Below, piece after piece: positions 8,607-17,993 of a stretch of DNA of 59,738 bases. Every line of letters starts with the position of its first letter. The stretch's first letter is position 1. Position numbers and translations under genes: made by a program. The notes under the pieces are model-generated. The model saw nothing but the letters and a program-made list of their open reading frames with translations. It searched no databases and had not been told where the DNA came from. The stretch covers positions 1 through 59,738 of the forward strand of contig JAFWYF010000025.1 of NCBI GenBank assembly GCA_017522785.1, given 5' to 3'. This stretch comes from Bacteroidaceae bacterium (lineage in GTDB: Bacteria > Bacteroidota > Bacteroidia > Bacteroidales > Bacteroidaceae).

Positions 8607-9899
8607 ATGAATACATTAATGCAATATATTTGGGCAAACAAATTAGTACCCCAAAGAGAATTGGTAACAACGAACGGAGATATTATAGATATAATAAATA
8701 CCGGACAATATTCATCTTGTGGTGCAAGTGTTTTTAGGAATGCAAAAATAAAAATAGGAGAAAGCACATGGTCGGGCAACGTTGTGCTTCATGATAAAAG
8801 CAGTGATTGGGAAAAAGAGTTACATAATAAGAAATCTACCTATGACAATGTAATTCTTCATGTAACACACTATGATGACATAGAGACCATACGTCCACAT
8901 GGAGAGAGCATCCCACAATTACACATTAAATATCCTAATCAACTAGAGAAAGAGTTTTATGACGCGGTAAACGAGAACATTGCACTACCATGTTGCAATA
9001 CTATTGCAGAGATGAGTAAAATAGAATTGCACTGTAACTTGTCTCGCTTGTTGGTTGAGCGTATAGAAGAGAAGGCCGAACGCATAAAAAACATATATAG
9101 CCTATGCGACAAACGTTGGGACGATGCTCTATTCAGGTTACTGGCACGCAATTTTGGATTTGGCATTCAAAGTTGTGCTTTTGAGGCTTGGGCATCGACA
9201 CTAAATATGCAAGCACTGGCAAAACATCGCAACAACAAGTTGCAAGTTGAGGCTATATTTTTTGGGCAAGCAGGACTACTGGAAGATAGTACAATTCCTG
9301 CATACTATTTGAGCGAAGCACAAAACTGCAAATATTATAATGACCTAAAAAGAGAATACAAGTTCCTTGCCAACAAATTCAATTTACAAAGCGTAGATGC
9401 AAACATTTGGAATAAAGGAAGTTATACGCCACATTTACGTATTGCAAGGTTGGCAACACTTTATGCAAAGAATAGCATCAGCCTATCCTCTTTAGCAAAT
9501 TGCAACACACTGCAAGAACTTAGACACATATTTCAGGTGCAACCCGAAGGGTATTGGAGATATCATCTGATATTTGGTGGAACAGAGACAAGCGGAACGT
9601 CGGTATTGAAGAACAACCAAGCCGACCTACTTATAATAAATACAGTCGCACCAATACTATATACATATGGAAAGCATCGCAACGATGCAAGGCTATGTGA
9701 AAAGGCTGAGGACTTTTTACACAACTTACCTAACGAGAATAATAATATAATAAGGTATTGGAGTCAGATGGGAGTAAATATCAATTGCGCTGCCGACTCT
9801 CAAGCACTTATACATTTACGCAATAATTATTGCAACAAACACAAATGTGCAGAGTGTAGATTTGCGTATGCATACTTAAAAGAAAAGATAAGAGCATAA
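8607..9899 (+). CDS. DUF2851 family protein
   Basis: This 430-residue cytosolic protein resembles the DUF2851 family, found mostly in Bacteroidetes. Its biochemical role is unknown to me. The start MNTLMQYIWANKLV matches the usual family beginning and follows a purine-rich AAGAAGGGG site. The longer frame from 8508 starts inside a terminator hairpin and is rejected. Visible family features are the segment NAKIKIGESTWSGNVVLH near residue 42-60, a following YDNVILHVTHYDD, and the C-terminal cysteines CNKHKCAEC, which look like a possible metal site. It has no membrane segment or signal peptide. It is flanked by its own terminators. Confidence 0.85.
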   Translation: MNTLMQYIWANKLVPQRELVTTNGDIIDIINTGQYSSCGASVFRNAKIKIGESTWSGNVVLHDKSSDWEKELHNKKSTYDNVILHVTHYDDIETIRPHGESIPQLHIKYPNQLEKEFYDAVNENIALPCCNTIAEMSKIELHCNLSRLLVERIEEKAERIKNIYSLCDKRWDDALFRLLARNFGFGIQSCAFEAWASTLNMQALAKHRNNKLQVEAIFFGQAGLLEDSTIPAYYLSEAQNCKYYNDLKREYKFLANKFNLQSVDANIWNKGSYTPHLRIARLATLYAKNSISLSSLANCNTLQELRHIFQVQPEGYWRYHLIFGGTETSGTSVLKNNQADLLIINTVAPILYTYGKHRNDARLCEKAEDFLHNLPNENNNIIRYWSQMGVNINCAADSQALIHLRNNYCNKHKCAECRFAYAYLKEKIRA

Positions 9900-9988
9900 G
9901 TATAAGCCAAACACCTAAACTATACACGTTAATGTTATTTAAAGAATAGAATAATTTGTATTCTATAATAAAAAACATTGACACACAG

Positions 9989-10020
9989 GCGTATGTTATT
10001 TAAATAACATACGCTTTTTT
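9989..10020 (+). terminator. Terminator after the DUF2851 gene
   Basis: A perfect 26-base palindrome (GCGTATGTTATTT and its complement) is followed directly by TTTTTT, a textbook intrinsic terminator on the forward strand, 90 bases after the stop codon. Confidence 0.85.
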
Positions 10021-10042
10021 ATCTCTATATTATAAATTTATA

Positions 10043-10050
10043 TAAATTTG
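10043..10050 (+). promoter_or_regulatory. -10 element of the GT9 gene
   Basis: TAAATTTG matches TAnnTTTG and lies 16 bases before the ATG at 10067, giving a very short leader. No -33 TTG is seen at the normal spacing. Confidence 0.4.
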
Positions 10051-10066
10051 CATAAATTTAAATTAT

Positions 10067-11125
10067 ATGGAAACAGCAAAAGAGATTAAGAAAATACTTG
10101 TCATCAGGTTTCGCCAAGTAGGTGATACCATCCTAGCATCGGCAATGTGCAGTTGCTTAAAACGAAGCTTTCCTAACGCAGAAGTGCACATTGTGCTAAA
10201 CTCAAGAATTGCTCCAATTTTTGAGCACCACCCCGATATTGACAAGACAATCACTTTCTCACAAGAAGAAAACAAGAACTTCTTTAAATACATATCACGA
10301 ATATGGAGTGTTATGCACAGTGAGAAATACGATGTGATAATTGACATGCGTGCAACAATTAGGACTTTACTGTTTTCTCTATTCTCGCTACGTACTCCCA
10401 TTAGGATTGGTCGCAGAAAGAAATACTCCACACCATTTCTGACACATTGCATAGATTTCCCTAACAATATTGACATGGTGAAGTTGAACCAATTGTATGC
10501 TGACGCTCTTTCGCAAGTAGGCACTATTATTCCTGTAAACGACTTCCGACTATATGTAAGTAAAGAGGAAAAAGACGAGGCATATAACTATATGCAAAAA
10601 GAAGGGATAGACTTTTCTCGACCGATAATGCTTGTAGGCGTTACAACCAAGATACTCGAAAAGCGCTGGAACATCAACTATATGACCGAAGTTATTAAAC
10701 GCATCTTGGAGAGATATAAGGATCTACAACTAATCTTTAATTATGCACCCGACAGAGAAGAGGAAGATGCCAGAGAGATATACAACAGATTAGGAAAGCC
10801 TGAAGCGATTAAGATAGATGTTCAGTGTAAATCATTACGTTCATTGATGGCATTATGCAGTAATTGCTCATTCTACTTTGGCAACGAAGGTGGAAGCAGG
10901 CATTTGGCACATGCTTTAGGAATTCCTTCATTTGCAATATTCTCACCAAATGCAAACAAAGTTTGTTGGATGCCTAAGAACAGTACTCCTGCAGATGGGA
11001 TTGAACCATGCGACATTATAAAAGCAGAAGAGGCTGAAACACTTAGCAGAGAGGAGATGTTCAACAGAATAACCCCCGACATTGTTTGTGAGAGGCTATT
11101 TCCTTTGCTAGATAAATTATCATAA
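10067..11125 (+). CDS. Glycosyltransferase family 9 (heptosyltransferase-like)
   Basis: This 352-residue protein belongs to GT9, the ADP-heptose:LPS heptosyltransferase family. It begins with the family pattern KKILVIRFRQVGDTILASAM, and the C-terminal nucleotide-sugar domain has FYFGNEGGSRHLAHALGIPSFAIF. The usual Asp of the GDSGPMH-type motif is replaced by GNEGGSRH, a variant whose effect I cannot judge. It probably adds a heptose-like sugar to the LPS core on the cytoplasmic face. It is monocistronic and converges on secDF across a shared terminator. Confidence 0.88.
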   Translation: METAKEIKKILVIRFRQVGDTILASAMCSCLKRSFPNAEVHIVLNSRIAPIFEHHPDIDKTITFSQEENKNFFKYISRIWSVMHSEKYDVIIDMRATIRTLLFSLFSLRTPIRIGRRKKYSTPFLTHCIDFPNNIDMVKLNQLYADALSQVGTIIPVNDFRLYVSKEEKDEAYNYMQKEGIDFSRPIMLVGVTTKILEKRWNINYMTEVIKRILERYKDLQLIFNYAPDREEEDAREIYNRLGKPEAIKIDVQCKSLRSLMALCSNCSFYFGNEGGSRHLAHALGIPSFAIFSPNANKVCWMPKNSTPADGIEPCDIIKAEEAETLSREEMFNRITPDIVCERLFPLLDKLS

Positions 11126-11131
11126 TAATTA

Positions 11132-11187
11132 AATATCATAAAAAAACAGATTGATACTACAGTATCAATCTGTTTTTTTATGATATT
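11132..11187. terminator. Bidirectional terminator between the GT9 gene and secDF
   Basis: A 27-bp perfect inverted repeat (arms 11132-11158 and 11161-11187) has an internal A7/T7 block beside the core CAGATTGATACT. On either strand the core stem is followed by a run of seven T, so it can stop both converging transcripts. Confidence 0.88.
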
Positions 11188-11197
11188 ACTAGTGTAA

Positions 11198-14149
11198 TTA
11201 GTTTCTTTCGCGCTTGTTCATTGTCATATAAGCAATTGGTGCCGCAATGAACAATGATGACAATGTACCAAATATAACACCCAAAATCATTGCAAATGAG
11301 AAGCTACGTATGCTATCACCACCAAGGATGAAGATAGATAGTAGAACAACTAAAGTACTTGCCGATGTGTTAATTGTACGTGCAAGTGTTGTATTCAATG
11401 AATCGTTAAACAATTCGAACTTATTACGTTTGGGATAAAGCCCTGTAAACTCACGAACACGGTCGAAGATAACCACCTTGTCATTGATAGAGTAACCAAT
11501 AGCTGTAAGAATTGCACCGATAAATGTTTGGTCTACCTCGAGCGACATAGGCAATACACCGTATAACAACGAGTAGCAACCAATGATAAACAACACGTCA
11601 AATGCCAAAGCTATAATAGAACCAACACTATATGCCACATTGCGGAAACGAACCAAAATGTAGAGGAATATTGCAATAAGAGCCAATATTACCGACCAAA
11701 TAGCACTAGTCTTAATATCGTCGGCAATGCTAGGACCAACCTTTTGCGAACTTATGATTGAACCACCGGCACGATTGTCATAATCTACAAATGTCTCAAA
11801 AGCAAGACCATCGCTCAACAAACCGGCACCTTTAAATGCTTCGTACAAGAACTGCTCGATTTCAGCATCTACGTTCTCCGATTCGTCATTAATACGGTAG
11901 TTTGTTGTAATACGTATTGTCTTATTGTCGGTACCAAGTGCGATAGCTTGAACATTATCCTCGGTGATTTTTTCACGAAGAAGGGCACGAACTGTTTCGG
12001 GCTCAACCTCTTTCTCAAATTGAACAACAAAGTTACGTCCTCCTGTGAAGTCGATGCTCTGGCTCACTCCACGTACCGCAAATGAAACGGCCATTACTAC
12101 AGCCAAAACTGCAACAACTACAAACGAAACTTTACGAGCTTTCATGAAGTTGAAGCTTGTGTTCACCATAAGGTTCTTAGAGAAACGAGTGATGAATGTA
12201 AGATTCAACCACTTACCTTTACCCATGAAATGCTCATAAACAACACGGGTCAAGAAGACTGCTGTAAAGAATGAACAGAGAATACCAATGATGAGTGTTG
12301 TTGCAAAACCACGGATAGGACCTGTACCAAAGTAGAACAGAATGATACCGGTGATTATTGATGTAAAGTTAGAGTCGAAGATAGCCGAGAACGCATTTTT
12401 GTAACCATCGGCAAGAGCTGCACTAGTGTTCTTTCCTGCACGGAGTTCCTCTTTTGTACGCTCATAGATAAGCACGTTAGCATCAACAGCCATACCCAAA
12501 GTAAGCACCATACCGGCAATACCCGACATTGTCAATGCAGCTTGGAACGAAGCCAAAATACCAAGAGTAAAGAAGAAGTTAATCAAAAGAGCTGCGTTAG
12601 CAACCATACCGGGGATTACACCATAGATTGCGCACATATAAACCATAAGGAGTACAAATGCCACGATGAACGACATAATTCCTTGGTTAATAGACTCCTG
12701 ACCAAGTGAAGGACCAACAACATCCTCTTGTACTATACGTGCGGGAGCAGGCATTTTACCTGAGCGGAGCACATTTGCCAAGTCTTTTGTATCCTCTATT
12801 GTGAAACTTCCTGTAATCTCAGAACGTCCACCGGTAATCTCGCTACTTACACTAGGAGCACTATAAACACAACCATCGAGAACAATTGCAATGTTATTAT
12901 TGATATTCTCTTTTGTCAAACGAGCCCATGCATTAGCACCGGTTGTATTCATTGTCATGGTTACACATGGACGACCAAACTGGTCGAATGAGTCGGCAGC
13001 GTCTGTTACAACATCACCCTCAAGAGGAGCACGACCATTACGCTGTGTAGAACGTATTGCATAGAGCTCGTATATTTGGTTTGTTGTATTTTTGTCTATA
13101 GCTGCAACACCCCAATACAAACGAAGTTCACGAGGAAGAACACTCTTAGCCTCAGCTGAACGTAATAGAGCATTTACTGTAGCAGTATCTCTGTAGTGTG
13201 CATAACCAACAACACAACTACCTTGAACAGGCTGACCGGCCTGTAGCACTGCCAACAGAGGATGCTGTTTCTTAAGAGCCTCAACATCAACAGCCTCTGT
13301 TGCATCTTCTGCAGTGAGAGATGCAGCAAGGTCATCTTCATTTACAGTTTTTTGCTCTGTTGCTGAAGTTGAATCTTTAGCGACCTCTTCTGTTGCCACA
13401 TTAGCAGCCAAACGAGCATCGATGTTTGAGATAAGGGGAATAATCTCTTGTGAACTGAAAGTCTCCCAGAACTCCAAGTTTGCAGAACCCTGCAACAACT
13501 TACGAACGCGCTCGGGCTCTTTTACTCCGGGAAGTTCAATCATGATACGACCAAGAGAACCCTCTAAAGCCTGAATATTTGGCTGTACCACACCAAAACG
13601 GTCAATACGTGTACGCAACACATTAAATGAGTTGTCGATAGCCGACTTAACCTCGTCACGAAGAACAGACTCAACTTCGCTATCGGTAGAAGTTGTAGTA
13701 ACCTTATCCTTCAACTGCTGTGTAGCGAAAAGTGATGCCAAACTGCTTTCAGGAGCCAATCTCTTATATTCAGACACGAAAAGTGTGATAAAATCGGATT
13801 GACTTGTTATAGCCTGCATTCTTGCAGTCGCAACAGCCTCATTAAACGCTTTGTCCTCTTTGTGGTCGGCAAGAGCCTTTACTACATCGGCTACAGAAAC
13901 CTCCATAATGACGTTCATACCGCCTTTGAGGTCCAAACCGAGACCAATCTCCATTTCGCGGCTACGTTTTAAGGTATATCCAAGCCACACCTCTTCGTTT
14001 TGCATAGAATCGAGATAGTGCTGCTCACCCAGAGGATGTTCAGCTGCTTTCTGCATGTGATAACTATTTACAAAAGAGAATGAAAGGTAGAAAAGGCATA
14101 CCAATGTAAGTAATACCGCAAAAACTTTTACAAATCCTTTGTTTTGCAT
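11198..14149 (-). CDS. secDF: Fused protein translocase subunit SecDF
   Basis: The 983-residue protein joins SecD and SecF in one chain, as is usual in Bacteroidetes. SecDF uses the proton gradient to pull preproteins out of the SecYEG channel on the periplasmic side. The SecD half starts with a membrane helix (residues 7-26), the GLGLDLKGGMNV motif near 70 and the large P1 domain. It ends with the VDANVLIYERTKEEL segment after several helices. The SecF half begins near residue 665 with its own first helix, then QSIDFTGGRNF and the NDKVVIFDRVRE motif. An insertion rich in Glu/Ala/Thr (about residues 245-285) lies in the first periplasmic domain. It is monocistronic. Confidence 0.96.
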   Translation of the reverse strand: MQNKGFVKVFAVLLTLVCLFYLSFSFVNSYHMQKAAEHPLGEQHYLDSMQNEEVWLGYTLKRSREMEIGLGLDLKGGMNVIMEVSVADVVKALADHKEDKAFNEAVATARMQAITSQSDFITLFVSEYKRLAPESSLASLFATQQLKDKVTTTSTDSEVESVLRDEVKSAIDNSFNVLRTRIDRFGVVQPNIQALEGSLGRIMIELPGVKEPERVRKLLQGSANLEFWETFSSQEIIPLISNIDARLAANVATEEVAKDSTSATEQKTVNEDDLAASLTAEDATEAVDVEALKKQHPLLAVLQAGQPVQGSCVVGYAHYRDTATVNALLRSAEAKSVLPRELRLYWGVAAIDKNTTNQIYELYAIRSTQRNGRAPLEGDVVTDAADSFDQFGRPCVTMTMNTTGANAWARLTKENINNNIAIVLDGCVYSAPSVSSEITGGRSEITGSFTIEDTKDLANVLRSGKMPAPARIVQEDVVGPSLGQESINQGIMSFIVAFVLLMVYMCAIYGVIPGMVANAALLINFFFTLGILASFQAALTMSGIAGMVLTLGMAVDANVLIYERTKEELRAGKNTSAALADGYKNAFSAIFDSNFTSIITGIILFYFGTGPIRGFATTLIIGILCSFFTAVFLTRVVYEHFMGKGKWLNLTFITRFSKNLMVNTSFNFMKARKVSFVVVAVLAVVMAVSFAVRGVSQSIDFTGGRNFVVQFEKEVEPETVRALLREKITEDNVQAIALGTDNKTIRITTNYRINDESENVDAEIEQFLYEAFKGAGLLSDGLAFETFVDYDNRAGGSIISSQKVGPSIADDIKTSAIWSVILALIAIFLYILVRFRNVAYSVGSIIALAFDVLFIIGCYSLLYGVLPMSLEVDQTFIGAILTAIGYSINDKVVIFDRVREFTGLYPKRNKFELFNDSLNTTLARTINTSASTLVVLLSIFILGGDSIRSFSFAMILGVIFGTLSSLFIAAPIAYMTMNKRERN

Positions 14150-14197
14150 TTCTATTAAATTTTATTACGATTTAGTTTGTTCTGCTTTTAAAGTTTG

Positions 14198-14205
14198 CAA
14201 ATATA
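14198..14205 (-). promoter_or_regulatory. -10 element of secDF
   Basis: The reverse strand reads TATATTTG, an exact consensus match 49 bases before the secDF ATG. The closest TTG upstream is spaced 16 bases away, so the -33 element is uncertain. Confidence 0.5.
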
Positions 14206-14328
14206 GCGTTTTTTCTCAAAACAATAACGGTTTACGCTGTTTTTTTATCCAAAAGGAGGGTATACAAAGGCATATATGCACTTTTTATCAGAAAAAACGC
14301 TTTTTTTACATAGATTTTATCGAAAGTA

Positions 14329-15237
14329 TCATTTATTACCCGAGGAGGCATCGAAAAGACGACGTTTCTCGTTATCGGACAAACTTGAGTAGCCACTCTT
14401 TTTTACCTTGTCGAGTATGGCATCTATGTCGTCCTGCATCTCTTTCTTACGTGCATTATACTCGTAGTCATCGGAATGTTTCCCCGTTTTCTTAAACTTC
14501 ATTACTCTTTTTTTCTTAAAAGAAAAACGGCTGAAAAGATTGCTTAAGAAATCTACTGTTGCATTTAAAAACCTTGTTAAATCGGTTCCTTTATTCAAGA
14601 AATAGGCAAAGGCCCAACCAGCTGTAGCACCACCTATATGTGCTATATTTCCTCCTGCGTTATCAGAAGCCAACAGCAACAGGGATATAAGAACCGTTGC
14701 AACAGCAATAGTAATGAGTTTAACTGTGCCAAAAAGAAACAGGTTTACCCTATATGACGGATTACGTACTGCAGCCGCCATTACCACTGCAAGAACCGAT
14801 GCCGACGCACCAACAAGATATGAACTTCCAACGCTATTTGAGAAGTAGGGTAACAGATTGTATGCCAACACATAGAAAACACCACCGGCAATTCCACCTA
14901 AAAGATAAACACCCACAAAATGACGAGTAGAATAGAACGACATGAATATTCGTCCAAAGCCATACAGAGCAAGCATATTCCACAAAATATGCATTAAACC
15001 ACCGTGTAAAAACATATACGTTACAAGAGACCATGGTTGCAAAAGCAATTCATTTAAAGAGGATGGCAACTCGAACAAACGTACAAATGCCACGACGTAT
15101 GGTAGTGAATTAAAAAGTGTGGCAAAAACACTTACCAATGCGACCACAAGATAGATAGCCACATTTACATATATAAATTTTCCGACAATATTTTCGTTGC
15201 GGAATTTTGTTACCAGTTCATCAATTAAATGGCCCAT
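14329..15237 (-). CDS. Rhomboid family intramembrane serine protease (second of a pair)
   Basis: This 302-residue rhomboid has about six membrane helices in the first 215 residues and a hydrophilic, Lys-rich cytosolic tail after that (FSFKKKRVMKFKKTGKHSDD onward). The L1 loop arrangement MFLHGGLMHILWNMLALY is typical. The catalytic serine is in YLVGASASVLAV (GASA rather than the commoner GASG) and the catalytic histidine is in NIAHIGGATAGW. Rhomboids cut substrates inside the membrane. The start overlaps the end of the upstream rhomboid by 17 bases, so the two are translationally coupled. The substrate is unknown. Confidence 0.88.
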   Translation of the reverse strand: MGHLIDELVTKFRNENIVGKFIYVNVAIYLVVALVSVFATLFNSLPYVVAFVRLFELPSSLNELLLQPWSLVTYMFLHGGLMHILWNMLALYGFGRIFMSFYSTRHFVGVYLLGGIAGGVFYVLAYNLLPYFSNSVGSSYLVGASASVLAVVMAAAVRNPSYRVNLFLFGTVKLITIAVATVLISLLLLASDNAGGNIAHIGGATAGWAFAYFLNKGTDLTRFLNATVDFLSNLFSRFSFKKKRVMKFKKTGKHSDDYEYNARKKEMQDDIDAILDKVKKSGYSSLSDNEKRRLFDASSGNK

Positions 15238-15904
15238 AAATTTTCCCTGTTTTACGCCAATAGATTATGAGTCCCAGACCAAACAACATGCCTCCCAAAT
15301 GAGCAAAATGAGCAACATTATCACCCATACTGGGATTTAAGCCCAAAAGTAGCTCAAGCACACCATAAAATATCACAAAATATTTTGCTTTTATCGGCAT
15401 TGGTATAGGGAAAACAAATAGTCTCTCGTTTGGAAATGTCATAGCAAAAGCAAGCAAAAGAGCATACACAGCCCCCGATGCTCCAACCGTAACCCACATA
15501 TTCAAATATTCGCTCATAGGAACGGTTATTTCACCACCAAGGCTCACTCCCGAATACATAGACAACTCCATTGAATAATAGGCATATTGAACCACCTCTT
15601 GTATCACACCTGCACCTAAACCTGCTACAATGTAATATATAAGAAAACGCTTAGCACCCCAAACCTGTTCCAATACACGACCAAACATCCATAATGCAAA
15701 CATATTAAAAAGAATATGTCTGAAGTCTCCATGCATGAACATGTATGTTATAAATTGAAAGGGCTTAAAATCATCGGCTATAAAAAGATGAAGTCCCAGC
15801 CAATTATTTAAATCTATTCCATAACGCTCTGCAACCAACATAGCCAAAAACATTATTATGTTTATGGCAAGCAAATTTTTGGTTACTATAGGTAATTCAT
15901 TCAT
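15221..15904 (-). CDS. Rhomboid family intramembrane serine protease (first of a pair)
   Basis: This 227-residue, six-helix rhomboid shows the conserved FMHGDFRHILFNMFALWMFG loop, the catalytic serine in VTVGASGAVYALL and the catalytic histidine in NVAHFAHLGGMLFG. It has no extra tail. A good promoter sits at 15932-15962, 28 bases upstream of the start. The downstream rhomboid overlaps its last 17 bases, suggesting coordinated production in fixed proportion, perhaps as partners. The two proteins are clearly different in sequence, so this is not a recent duplication. Confidence 0.9.
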   Translation of the reverse strand: MNELPIVTKNLLAINIIMFLAMLVAERYGIDLNNWLGLHLFIADDFKPFQFITYMFMHGDFRHILFNMFALWMFGRVLEQVWGAKRFLIYYIVAGLGAGVIQEVVQYAYYSMELSMYSGVSLGGEITVPMSEYLNMWVTVGASGAVYALLLAFAMTFPNERLFVFPIPMPIKAKYFVIFYGVLELLLGLNPSMGDNVAHFAHLGGMLFGLGLIIYWRKTGKIYGPFN

Positions 15905-15931
15905 ATATTATCTTTTTAAAAAACAGACCCG

Positions 15932-15962
15932 CAAAGATAGTGCAAAGGTGCACTCAAAACAA
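15932..15962 (-). promoter_or_regulatory. Promoter of the rhomboid pair
   Basis: The reverse strand shows TTG, exactly 20 bases and TATCTTTG. The predicted transcript starts about 20 bases before the ATG. The 295-base gap up to argS otherwise holds only AT-rich sequence and the argS -10 element. Confidence 0.72.
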
Positions 15963-16110
15963 GCATAAGAGTTTAGAACTACCCTTTTTAATTAAAATTT
16001 TACACCTTTTTTTCTATTTTTAACCAATATTCCACGTTTATTTGCAGAAATTGGCAACAACAAATTGCGCTTTTTACAACATATAGAATAAAATATCGCA
16101 GAGAAATTTG

Positions 16111-16118
16111 TACCTTTG
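16111..16118 (+). promoter_or_regulatory. -10 element of argS-rnhA
   Basis: TACCTTTG matches the consensus exactly and is followed by GCA. No TTG sits at the right distance. The leader to the argS ATG would be about 75 bases; I see no convincing hairpin or leader peptide in it. Confidence 0.5.
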
Positions 16119-16199
16119 CAAACAATTTAGGAGTCTAGTTAGCCATAACGAAAAACAAATTGCTCCAACCTCTATAAACTCGGAATAAATTTAAGCATT

Positions 16200-17993
16200 A
16201 TGAATATAGAAATCACACTTACTGAGACCATCGTTTCTGCAATAAAAGAGTTGTACGAACAAGATTTTGCCACAGAAAAGATTCAACTGCAAAAAACACG
16301 TAAAGAGTTTGAAGGAGATTTCACTCTTGTTGTATTCCCTTTTCTTTCTCTTTCACACAAACGCCCCGAAGAGACAGCACAAGAGATTGGAGAATATATT
16401 ACAGCCAACCAGCCACTGGTAAAGTCCTTCAATGTTGTAAAAGGGTTCTTAAACATGGTCATTGCACCGAGTTTTTGGGTTGATTTGCTTAACAACATAG
16501 ACAAGGCGGAAAAATGGGGTATTAAAAAAGCTGATGAGAATTCGCCTTTAGTAATGATAGAGTATTCATCACCAAACACGAATAAGCCATTACACTTAGG
16601 ACATATTCGTAACAACTTGTTGGGATATGCTCTAGCCAATATCATTGCCGCCAATGGAAATAAAGTGGTTAAGACAAACATCGTAAACGATCGTGGTATA
16701 CATATCTGCAAATCTATGCTTGCATGGCAAAAATGGGGAAATGGCGAAACTCCGGCATCCAGTGGCAAAAAAGGCGACCACCTTATTGGCGACTACTACG
16801 TTGCATTCGACAAGCATTACAAAGCCGAGCTCAATGAATTAATGGAAAAGGGCATGAGCAAAGAGGAAGCAGAGGCCGCATCATCACTTATGGCCGAGGC
16901 ACGCGACATGCTTGTGAAATGGGAAGCAGGCGACAAAGAGGTACGTAACTTGTGGGAGACTATGAACGGCTGGGTATATGAAGGATTCGATGAGACCTAT
17001 CGTCGTTTGGGAGTTGATTTTGATAAAATTTATTACGAGTCTGACACATATCTTGTAGGTAAAGAGACAGTATTGGGAGGATTAGAGAAAGGTATATTCT
17101 ACCGTCGCGACGATGAGTCGGTTTGGGCCGATTTAAGCAAAGACGGGCTCGATGAGAAGCTACTTTTGCGCAGCGATGGTACATCGGTTTACATGACACA
17201 GGATATAGGTACTGCACAGCTTCGTTTCCGCGACTACCCCATAGACAAAATGGTATATGTTGTAGGCAATGAACAAAACTACCATTTCCAAGTGCTATCA
17301 CTTCTACTAGACAAACTTGGTTTCTCATGGGGTAAAGGACTTGTTCACTTCTCTTATGGTATGGTGGAACTTCCCGAGGGAAAAATGAAGAGTCGCGAAG
17401 GAACTGTTGTTGATGCAGATGACCTTATGGAGGAGATGATTGCTACAGCTCGTGAGACATCAGAGGAACTAGGTGGCAAATTGAATGACTTAACAAGCGA
17501 AGAAGTTGCCGAGATTAACCGCATTATTGGCCTTGGCGCTCTTAAATACTTTATGCTAAAGGTTGATGCACGCAAAAACATGTTATTCAACCCTAAAGAG
17601 TCTATTGACTTTAACGGTAATACAGGCCCGTTCATACAATATACCTATGCTCGCACACGCTCTATCGAGAGAAAAGCAAATGAGGCAGGATTTGATATTG
17701 AAACTGTTTCATCACCCTCTGCTATTAGCGAGAAAGAGTGCTCCATTATACGTATGCTCAACGATTTCCCAAGCGTTGTACAACAAGCCGGCACAGACTA
17801 TTCTCCTTCGGGTATAGCAAACTACACATACGATTTAGCAAAAGAGTATAATCAGTTCTATCACGATTTCAGTATTCTGCGCGAGGAAGATGAGAGCGTA
17901 AAAGCATTCCGCATATTACTTACTCGCAACGTAGGTAAAGTGATAAAAACAGCCATGAGCCTGTTAGGTATTGAAGTTCCCGAAAGAATGTAA
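16200..17993 (+). CDS. argS: Arginyl-tRNA synthetase
   Basis: The 597-residue class I synthetase charges tRNA-Arg. The N-terminal Add1-type domain (about residues 1-110) is followed by the catalytic core with SSPNTNKPLHLGHIRNN, holding the HIGH-type motif HLGH. The KMSKS-type site is the degenerate GKMKSREGTVVD near residue 398. The C-terminal DALR anticodon-binding domain contains NTGPFIQYTYARTRSI at its start. The length is normal. The stop codon overlaps the start codon of rnhA (TAATG), so the two are translationally coupled. Confidence 0.96.
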   Translation: MNIEITLTETIVSAIKELYEQDFATEKIQLQKTRKEFEGDFTLVVFPFLSLSHKRPEETAQEIGEYITANQPLVKSFNVVKGFLNMVIAPSFWVDLLNNIDKAEKWGIKKADENSPLVMIEYSSPNTNKPLHLGHIRNNLLGYALANIIAANGNKVVKTNIVNDRGIHICKSMLAWQKWGNGETPASSGKKGDHLIGDYYVAFDKHYKAELNELMEKGMSKEEAEAASSLMAEARDMLVKWEAGDKEVRNLWETMNGWVYEGFDETYRRLGVDFDKIYYESDTYLVGKETVLGGLEKGIFYRRDDESVWADLSKDGLDEKLLLRSDGTSVYMTQDIGTAQLRFRDYPIDKMVYVVGNEQNYHFQVLSLLLDKLGFSWGKGLVHFSYGMVELPEGKMKSREGTVVDADDLMEEMIATARETSEELGGKLNDLTSEEVAEINRIIGLGALKYFMLKVDARKNMLFNPKESIDFNGNTGPFIQYTYARTRSIERKANEAGFDIETVSSPSAISEKECSIIRMLNDFPSVVQQAGTDYSPSGIANYTYDLAKEYNQFYHDFSILREEDESVKAFRILLTRNVGKVIKTAMSLLGIEVPERM

